A stretch of DNA of 64,000 nucleotides from Anodontia alba (taxonomy: Eukaryota; Mollusca; Bivalvia; Lucinida; Lucinidae). Shown piece after piece: positions 52,001 through 62,044 of this stretch. A program made the position numbers and the translations under genes. The DNA is taken from contig OZ024828.1 of assembly GCA_964016985.1 (NCBI GenBank), positions 32,007,129 to 32,071,128 of the forward strand. The letters are read 5' to 3'. Every line of letters begins with the position of its first letter. The stretch's first letter is position 1. The notes beneath the pieces are model-generated. The model searched no databases and had not been told where the DNA came from. It saw only the letters and a program-made list of their open reading frames with translations.

Positions 52001-55000
52001 TTGGGTGGTGCGAAGGTGTTGTGTATGTTTCGTCACCGGGGTGTCCAACTGATACTGGCTAACAGTTGTATGTACAATGCCTGCTATCCTTGTGGCAGGT
52101 TAGGGTAGAGGGGGTGGGGGGAGGAATGTTTTTATTTCTTCTGTTTCTTTACTTTCATTCCTCTTCCTCTCTCTTCCCTGCACCCTTTTTTCATCTCTTC
52201 TACTATCTCTTCTATCTCTTTTTTTCCCTTTCTCTGGGAGACGACACAAAATGACCCACAAGGGTTGACGTGTCGTTAAACCCAAACACAATACAATCGT
52301 TAGAACCGCCTCGGCAAGGCGGTTCTAACGCGTACCCACCACCTATGTTTTGAGCAGAAATAAGAAAAAATAATATTTACCTCTGTAAATCCCAGTTTTA
52401 CTATATAAAAATGGGTTTAAGGAGGTCGATATTATATAGGCATGTTTTCGTGATTATGCATTGATTCGCAGAACATCACGAAAACATACCTATATAATTT
52501 TGACCCCCTTAAACCTCACTTTTATATAATAAAACTGGGATTCATAGGGGTATACATTATTTTTCTTATTTCTGCTCAAAACATAGATTGTTGGTACTCG
52601 TTAGAACCGCCTCGCCAAGGCGTTTCTAACGAGTACCCACAATCTATGTTTTGAGCAGAAATATGAAAAAATATCACAGTTTTTTATCTAAAAATATTCA
52701 GTTTTTTGGAGGTGAAATTTTCTATATATCTGAATAGGAGTGTTTTCGCAATGACCTAAGTCTTCACTGGGCGCATATGCAATATTTTATATATATAAAA
52801 AAAGGTTGTGACCGGGCTCAATCATCTTAGTAACCAATTCATATTTGCAAATCCGTATTGAATTCTATTTGCGAACAAGACATGCGTCCGCGCACTTTCA
52901 ATCGAAGGTATGGCATGTATCCTAAAATATAAGATGAGTTTTCCAATACCAAACTCTGAATCTCTGAATGGAATTCATGATTGTGCTTGTGTTTCGGTCA
53001 AGCGTCTAATTTCCTATATTATAAACACATATTCTAAAATTACGTGCCTGAATATTAAAATACGCATCAAGTGCAATATGAATTATATGGAAATCAATGT
53101 CTATGCTACTTAGAATCTGGCTATTTATGCAAAATGCTTTCTTTTTTTATTCTTGGAAGCTGAGAAGTTAGAGATTTAATTTTCCAACGGGCGCCAATCA
53201 AGCTAACACGCAGAAAAGTGCAGCAGACGTCTTTTGATTAAGCACTCTAGAGTATTGACCGCAGAGAGGAATTATTTGGGCTTAGCCATGTGAAATGATG
53301 TAGTCACGGCGACATGCGGACTGAGAATGTCCAGGTCAGACTGAGCATCTGCGCAGTCTGATGAGACTTCCCTTCCGATTACAGACTCTACGGATACTCT
53401 AGGATGCGGCAACGGGTTGTCAAGGCCCTGACAAGTGTGTATGTGCATCATGACTTGAAGCTGTTCATTTCGCATTCACTTTTCTTTCACTTGACGCGGC
53501 TCGTTTGCGAGACGATAAATTTGACATCATCTCAAGGAAACCTATCAAACATGAGCAAAATCGTTAAAACCAGTCTTTAGACGTACGCGAACTGCTCACC
53601 GTCTCAAAATCAGTGGAGAGACTGTAAACCCTAAAGCGCCAATTACAACAGCCGCAGATGACACTCTGGAATACCGCTTTCTAAGTTTGAGGCAAAGTAA
53701 AATAACTTTTGGCATTCATGTGAATCATCTCATTCACATGGAATGTCAATGATTATTTTTTTCACTGAAAAGATAACAAAATGTAGGTTGTTGTCTGTTA
53801 CAGGTACCATTTCGCATGACGATACAAGTATAAACTACTGCAATGTAACACTCTCTCTCGTTGAATAAAGTGCACTCTTAAAAGACTACGCAGTAGATCA
53901 GACAAAGTATTTTCGCAGGCTGATCCGAGCCAGCGACTATCATTGCAGCTATAACTCAGAGACTTTTGAGTGATATGCATTTTTTTCGACCTTTGCACAA
54001 ACGTATAAAACAGTCAGTAGCTGTGCACGGCCGTCTGTTCTAGGAAAAAAACCCTCCTATTTATTGTCTTGGCTATATTTCCGGAAATACAGAAGTGCAC
54101 TGCGTCAAGGTACACACAAATATTAAAAATATCAACTTTTACGCAAATATAACATATAATGAGAAGATTATCCAAGACAATCAGTTAATAGCGACGCCAC
54201 TGCAGCTGGTGTGGTGTGCCATGTGACGGCCGTAAAACGTCTCCCCATACTTCATCATAGTCATTGAACTCATTTTATTATCTTGAAAATTGAGTTGCGC
54301 TTAAGCGGGTACAAGAGGTGTGGGTGCTATGTAGCAGATCAAGCTACATTGCTGCAATATGAAGTATGCCGGTGAAACCGAGACTGACCTAAGCCTTCGC
54401 TGTCCGCACATGCTCGAAGACACGTTTCAGCTTGGCGCGGGCAATATACTGAAATAAACAACTGATGCAAAGATAGCAACTGTTTTCAGTAATTTACGAC
54501 CGGAATTCGGGTTTCATTATGTATGTCTTTGACACAAAGCGAGAGCTGAAAAAAAAAGAGTTCCTGAGAGATAAATAATCACCCAGTTTAAATCAAATGT
54601 GTAATATACAAACACAGGATTTACCTCAAGCTCATCCATTCTGTCCTCTATTTCTTTAGCGAGTGGTATTTCCTCACACACGTCACAACCAGGATGCCAT
54701 AATCCCGAGCTGAGAACCAGCTGTCGCCGTTTATGACACATATGGCAAACAAACTCTAGCTCCTGTAAACAAAGTTCTATTACTGTGAATAATGTAAATG
54801 TACCTTTGTTGACATCATAGCCATCTTTTCCTAAAGACTACATCCTCACACAGCATAGTCCATATGGGTACATAATCAAATACTGATAGAATTAAGCACT
54901 GGATAGCATCACGAAAATATATCTATATAATTTTGACCCCCTTTGACCCCTTTTATACAGTAAAACTGGGCTTTACAGGGGTATACATTATTTTTCTTAT

Positions 55001-56261
55001 TTCTACTCAAAAACATTGACTGAGGCGGTTCCTCGCCGAGGCGGTTTCAACGAGTACCCACAATCGATGTTTAAAGCAGAAATATGAAAAATATCAGAAT
55101 TTTTATCTGCAAATTTTCGGGTTTTGATGGTAAAATTTTCAGTATACTTTAATGGGCTTGTTTTCATAATGGAGTTTCCAACATTTGTACAAGGGATACA
55201 ACTTTTGTAACATCCCTTCTGTTTTCCTGCACACGAACCCCCTTCTGAAACATGTTTACTCTAAAAGGAAATAATTTGCTCCTGCTAGGGAGCATATCTT
55301 TTTTTTTTTCCTTTTAAAGTAAACCCTTTTCATTACGAAAACATGCCTACATAATTTTAACCCCCTTAAACCCCACTTTTATATAGTAAAACTGGGGTTT
55401 ACAGGGGTATACATTATTTTTCTTATTTCTGCTCAAAAACATAGATTGTGGGTGAGGCGGTTCTAACGGGTGCCCACAATCTATGTTTTGAGCAGAAATA
55501 TAAAAATTATAAGAGTTTTTTTATCAGAAAATTTTCAGTTTTTGGGGTTGAAATTTTCTATTATATTTGAATAGGCGTTTTTTCGTAATGTCAGAAGGGG
55601 ATTAAAGCCGAGAAATGCAAATAAAACGTTCATCTTCCTTTAAAATCAGACACGTTTTTAGAATGGGGTGGGGTTGGGCGGGTTGAACAGTTTTGACAGC
55701 GTTACCTACCCTGAAAGTGTTTTTATTTCTTTTTCAGATTTCATACTAAAAGATGTAGCATCGAATTTGCTCTATTTATGGAATTTCATCATTTTTCATG
55801 TAGTCGTTTGTGCATAGCGCGTTACTCAGAAGTGTATTTGCAATATTCAGTCTTTGTTTAAGAAAAAAACAAACAAAAAAACGCTCGATAGAACTACCTA
55901 TGCACCAATAAATTTATTATATGAAATGTTTCAAAACAGTCGATTGTTTTACATCACAAAAACACGCCTATATAAGTTTTACCCCCTCAAACCCCACTTT
56001 CATATAGTAAAACTGGGGTTTACAGGGGGGACACATTATTTTCTTATTCCTGCTCAAAAACATAGATTGTGGGTACTCGTTAGAACCGCCTTGCTGAGGC
56101 GGTTCTAACGAGTACCCACAATCTATGTTTTGAGCAGAAATAAGAAAAATATTAGTGTTTTTTATCTGAAAATTTTCAATTTTTGGAGTTAATTTTTGCA
56201 ATATATTTGAATAGGCATGTTCTCATAATGTTTTTCTCGTGGTAAAATGCCTGCAAATTAT

Positions 56262-56302
<41 letters not shown>

Positions 56303-56865
56303 ATCAATAAGGTAAATAACCTTGTTGCTTGTTTTCAGACTTTCCACTGGACCATTATTTCTAAAATTTTCATAACGGTGTGATGAAACTGTCGCATTTT
56401 GAATGCCAAACGAAAAACACGTTTTTCCAAGTGATGTTGAAAGACCACTAGAAAGAACCTCACCATATAAACTAGATATGTGTCCAAAGTACAAAAACGC
56501 CACCATACTTTGCCCATACGAAAACAACATCTGGATTCATAAATTTCAACAACTAGATTTCACATCACGAAAACCTGCCTATATGATTTTGACACCCTTA
56601 AACCCCACTTTTATATAGTAAAACTGGGGTATACATTATTTTTCTTATTTCTGCTCAAAAACATAGATTGTGGGTACTCGTTAGAACCGCCTCCGAGGCG
56701 GTTCTTACGAGTACCCACAATCTATGTTTAGAGCAGAAATAAGAAAAATATTAGTGTTTTTTATCTGAAAATTTTGAGTTATTTTTTGCAATATATTTGA
56801 ATAGGCATGTTCTCATAATGTTTTTCTCGTGGTAAAATGCCTGCAAATTATGCAAAAAAAAAAAG

Positions 56866-56897
<32 letters not shown>

Positions 56898-57470
56898 ATC
56901 AATAAGGTAAATAACCTTGTTGCTTGTTTTCAGACTTTCCACTGGACCATTATTTCTAAAATTTTCATAACGTTGTGATGAAACTGTCGCATTTTGAATG
57001 CCAAACGAAAAACACGTTTTTCCAAGTGATGTTGAAAGACCACTAGAAAGAACCTCACCATATAAACTAGATATGTGTCCAAAGTACAAAAACGCCACCA
57101 TACTTTGCCCATACGAAAACAACATCTGGATTCATAAATATCAACAACTAGATTTCACATCACGAAAACCTGCCTATATGATTTTGACACCCTTAAACCC
57201 CACTTTTATATAGTAAAACTGGGGTATACATTATTTTTCTTATTTCTGCTCAAAAACATAGATTGTGGGTACTCGTTAGAACCGCCTTGCTGAGGCGGTT
57301 CTAACGAGTACCAACAATCTATGTTTTGAGCAGAAATAAGAAAAATATTAGTGGTTTTTATCTGAAAATTTTCAATTTTTGGAGTTAATTTTTGCAATAT
57401 ATTTGAATAGGCATGTTCTCATAATGTTTTTCTCGTGGTAAAATGCCTGCAAATTATGCAAAAAAAAAAA

Positions 57471-57505
<35 letters not shown>

Positions 57506-60500
57506 ATCAATAAGGTAAATAACCTTGTTGCTTGTTTTCAGACTTTCCACTGGACCATTATTTCTAAAATTTTCATAACGTTGTGATGAAACTGTCGCAT
57601 TTTGAATGCCAAACGAAAAACACGTTTTTTCCAAGTAATGTTGAAAGACCACTAGAAAGAACCTCACCATATAAACTAGACATGTGTCCAAAGTACACAA
57701 ATTCCACCATACTTTGCTCATAGGAAAGCAACATCTGGATTCATAAATTTCAACAACTAGATTTCACATCACGAAAACCTACCTATATGATTTTGACCCC
57801 CTTAAACCCCACTTTTATATAGTAAAACAGGGGTTTACAGGGGTATACAACATTTTTCTCATTTCTGCTCAAAAACATATATTGTGGGTACTCGTTAGAA
57901 CCGCCTCGCCGAGGCGGTTCTCACGAGTACCCACAATCTATGTTTTGAGCAGAAATATGAAAAATATCAGATTTTTTTTTATCTAAAAAATGCCATTTTT
58001 GGTGGTAAAATTTTCAATATATTTGAATAGGCGTGTTTTCGTAATGAATGCGCAATCTTATCTGCTATACATTTTGACAACTAGCCTAACCCCAGAAAAT
58101 AATGCAGGAACAAGACTAGCATATTTTTAAAGGTTTAAATCTGGGTAAGTAGCATACCAAAGTTCATCTGCCTAGCATAAAATGGCCCAAAGTTACTGCC
58201 CCCAAGAGAAGCACCGACGTAAATGCCAATGTAAATTTGAATGTAAACTTTCGATCTTTTATACATTTTGACCCTAGCCAGGGCATGACACAGGGACAAC
58301 TCATAGCACAGGGTTAAAGAATTAGGTCTGGATAAGTAGCATACCAAATTTCACCTTCCTAGCATAAAATGTAGCCAAGTTATGACCTCAAAGAGAAACG
58401 CAGACGTGAATGTCAATACTTTAAATGTAACTTAAACATTAGCTAGATTCGTAACATTTGTTACGAACGTGATAGACGCATGTACGCACGAACGGACGTA
58501 ACATCCCGGCGAAACGCTATGTGCCCCACTGCTGCCTTCGGTAGACGAGAACATAAAAATCGGATAACAGGTCGGGCTGGGAATAAGTACATATACATGC
58601 AAGAAACTAAATGAATCTTACATAATCAAAGCACTGAGAGCACTGGAAGGTCGATTGGCTCTGATTGTAGGCCGGAAAAATGGTCCTGAATGGCGACATA
58701 AGACTGTCTCATTTAACCATTAAATTCCTGTTATGTAAGCATAAAGTGCAGACCCTTATCAAACGCTGGGTTCTGGGGCCTCTGATCTGGGTCTGCACTA
58801 TTTGCCACTGTCCAAAATGTCCAATTTCAGGTATTACAGATAACCCTCTATCAAGAGCACGCTGACGTCACAGTGTCAAAAATAGCGCGGCTTTAAATAT
58901 CCTTTACCTGTATTTCGTCTAACGCCCGGTTCGTTTACATTTTGTCAATGATAATCACGTGGACAAAAGCCTTAAGGAAAGTTTGGCGTTTGTATATTAT
59001 GGTTCCATTGTATACAATCGATCTATGTTTTGATATAAACAAAAAAAAATGACAAAATGTTTCCCCACAAACGGCTGTATACTTCAAAGAAAAACTGAGG
59101 CAAAATGTCTGAAAACATACCTGCGAATATGTACGCCATCGAAGATTCAGATCAGCCTGCGCATTTGCGCAGTCCGATCAGAATCATCACGTTGCGCATT
59201 TTGGATAGTCGAGCATGCGGACAACGAAGGCTCTGATCAGACTGCGCAGATGCGCAGGCTGATCCGAGTCTTCGTTGGGAGCACATATCGGAAGGTATGT
59301 TTTCTCACGTTGCTGTTCAACGGATCTTCTCCTAAAAAGGTATATATCTTGATTATAAAAAGCCGTAATATGAAGGTGCCTTATTCAATAATGAGCTGGA
59401 AGCTGAGAGATCAATAAGAATAAGACTGTAATGATAGAATATTACATAGTGTGGTGTGTATCAAACGGCTTGCTTCTCTGGGACTATTTCTTAATATAAT
59501 GCACCAGTGATAGCGTGCAAATCGAGAAAATAATTGTTGCGTTTCGACCAGTTAAATAACATAACTGTTCTCTCAGGAAAGCTTTAGTTATATTTAGTAT
59601 AGCCGTTTTACTTGTGCAGATAGTGTTGCTTGCAGTTAAAGCTTCAACACTTTCCACCCAGCAAACACAGATGACATAGATGCATTATGTTACAGTAACA
59701 AATCTACATCACGAAAACACGCCTATATAATTTTGACCCCCTTAAACCCCACTTTTATATAGTAAAACTGGGGTTTACAGGGGTATACGTTATTTTTCTT
59801 ATATTGCTCAAAAACATAGATTGTGGGTACTCGTTAGAACCGCCTCGCCGAGGCGGTTCTAACGAGTACCTACAATTTATGTTTTGATCAGAAATATGAA
59901 AAATATCAGTGTTTTTTTAACTGAAAATTTTCAGTTTTTGGATGCGAAAATTTCTATATATTTAAATAGGCGTGTTTTCGTAATGATGAAACATACGGAC
60001 CCACAATCCATTATAATATAATGCAAAAATATTGTACGAGGGATGTTCGAAATGAATTGCTTATTGTCCTATAGCTCGATATCCACGTGGGGCACGATAA
60101 AAACCAATACATGCCTGTATAGGGCTATTCAATGTCTACACAATGGTGTATAAATGTACATGTTAGACTAAGAGTAAGACATAAAATTTGCCATTTGAAT
60201 ACACGCAGTCATTTACCACTGCAGTAAAAATGGTTGGTAGTAGCGTCGACAAAAAAGATGAAATACGGGCTTACATCAAAGCTCGCTCAAAAATTGGTTG
60301 TTCTTTAGCTGATGACTGAAATTTCTACTGCTTTTGGACCTTCTTGTGTGACACAGTTCGGCGGTGGAAAAAGAAATTGGAGTCTGGTGTAGAGTCCATC
60401 AAAAATGCACCGAAATCAGGTAGGCCAAAATCTGCATCTCGTAAAGAAATCGTTTCCAAAATAAAGGAAATCATTGAAGGAGATGCCAGATTTACAGTTC

Positions 60501-61987
60501 ATGATATTGCACGAAAGGTAGGCATATCACTTTCAACGGTTCACCTTATTTTGAAGAAGCATTTGAAAGTCAGAGAGATTTCTGCTAGATGGGTGTCACA
60601 TCTGTTGACTGACGAGCAAAAGAGGCAACGGGTTAAAGTGGCCAAAAAGCTGCTTCAAATGTTTCCAAAATATAACAAAAAGCAGTTTGCCAATGTCGTC
60701 ACAGGTGATGAAACCTGGGTCCATTATTTTGAGATCGTCAGAAAGGTTAGCAATAAGATCTGGGCCACTAAACACAGCAAACGCCCAATAATTGCCAAAC
60801 GTTCTTTGAGTACAAAGAAGTTTTGTATACAATCTTCTTCTCTGGTGAAGGAGTCGCAATAAAAGTGCTAGTGAAAAAGGGCAAAAGCATCACCGGAAAG
60901 TACTACAAAGACGTAGTACTGAAGAAACTGAAAAAGTATTATCAGAAACAACGCCCTGCCACTGGTTTTAAACATGTCCGTCTTCTACATGACAATGCCC
61001 CAGCTCATACCTCCGCAATAGTTACGGCGTTTTTGAAGAAAGAAAATGTAACTGTTTTGCCTCAACCCCCGTATTCACTAGACCTTGCCCCTTGTGATTT
61101 CTTTTTGTTTCCGAAATTGAAAGCATTCCTTGCTGGGCGGAAATACCAGTCCCGACAGGCACTTGGATCTGCCATTCATCAGTACCTTATTACTGTGCCC
61201 AAATCAGCGTACCGTGACGCCTTCAAGAAGTGGATACATCGGCTGAAACTTTGCATTTCTAGCCACGGGGAGTACTTTGAGGGCATGAAATGAGTACTTT
61301 TGGGCTAACTTGAAATTTGAAGTCTCCAGATAGAAATAAGCAATTCATTTCGAACACCCCTCGTATATAGGGTTCTATATTATTAGCCGAATATTTCAGC
61401 GAATGTTCAGAAATAAGACGTTTTTAACTCTTTCGGTGCCAAATTTCAGATGGCATTTGTCGTATGTTTTTTTTTATTTTAACAAACTGCCGCTTAGAAA
61501 GGCTATTATATGTAAAGTTGAAAGACTGAATATCAAACAGCGTAAATCCAGATGAGACGGCTCAACGAGCCGTCTCATCTGGATCTATGCCGTTTGTAAA
61601 AGCCTATGATTATCGCCTGTGGCAGTGAAAGAGTTAAAACCTATCTTAACATGTCAAGATTTTGCACTTAATAAGTCTACCTTCATGTGCTTTTTTGACA
61701 GAATCTACCTCCTCTTTCTCCCTGTATTATCTGATGATATTACATGTTCCATAGCTTGGACGGATCTAATTACGAGGAACTCCAGATTATATTTTTCTCT
61801 ACAAAAACCTATGTTGTTGGTACTCATTAGAAGCACCTCCGTGAGGTGCATCTAATGAGTCCCCATAACATATAGTTTCGTAGAGAAATAAGAAAATTAT
61901 CAATACATTAGTGGTAAAAAATAATCTAGACCGGTGGCTTAAAGTATACATTTTACATAGGCACGCTAGTATAATGACATATTATTT

Positions 61988-62044
<57 letters not shown>

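Larger units (their letters stand above)
47283..54624. other. Intron 2 (7.3 kb): MITE-dense
   Basis: Holds HpM h-m, the SINE pieces, the Penelope fragment and pogo-like C. 48080-48690, 49340-49720, 51040-51430, 52760-53290, 53490-54185 and 54395-54620 have nothing supportable. Confidence 0.6.
56231..58046. repeat. Segmental triplication (spacer + HpM), ~600-bp units
   Basis: Unit 1 56231-56820, unit 2 56821-57426, unit 3 57427-58046. Each starts TTTTTCTCGTGGTAAAATGC, has a poly-A of ~30, then ACATCAATAAGGTAAATAAC and ends with an HpM copy. Units 1 and 2 share a ~10-bp deletion in the HpM (TGGGGTATAC) absent from unit 3; unit 3's spacer has the most private changes. Open frames over the spacer (minus, ~75 codons before poly-Lys/Phe) lack recognisable similarity. 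Confidence 0.96.

Noticed and set aside
56258..57125. Repeated minus-strand open frame in the triplicated spacers
   Set aside because: It ends in a poly-A-encoded homopolymer, shows no recognisable family, and its apparent conservation follows from recent duplication.
3804..59985. CRISPR-like or regularly spaced repeats
   Set aside because: Copies are transposon-like with variable spacing, in a eukaryotic intron context; no cas-type genes.
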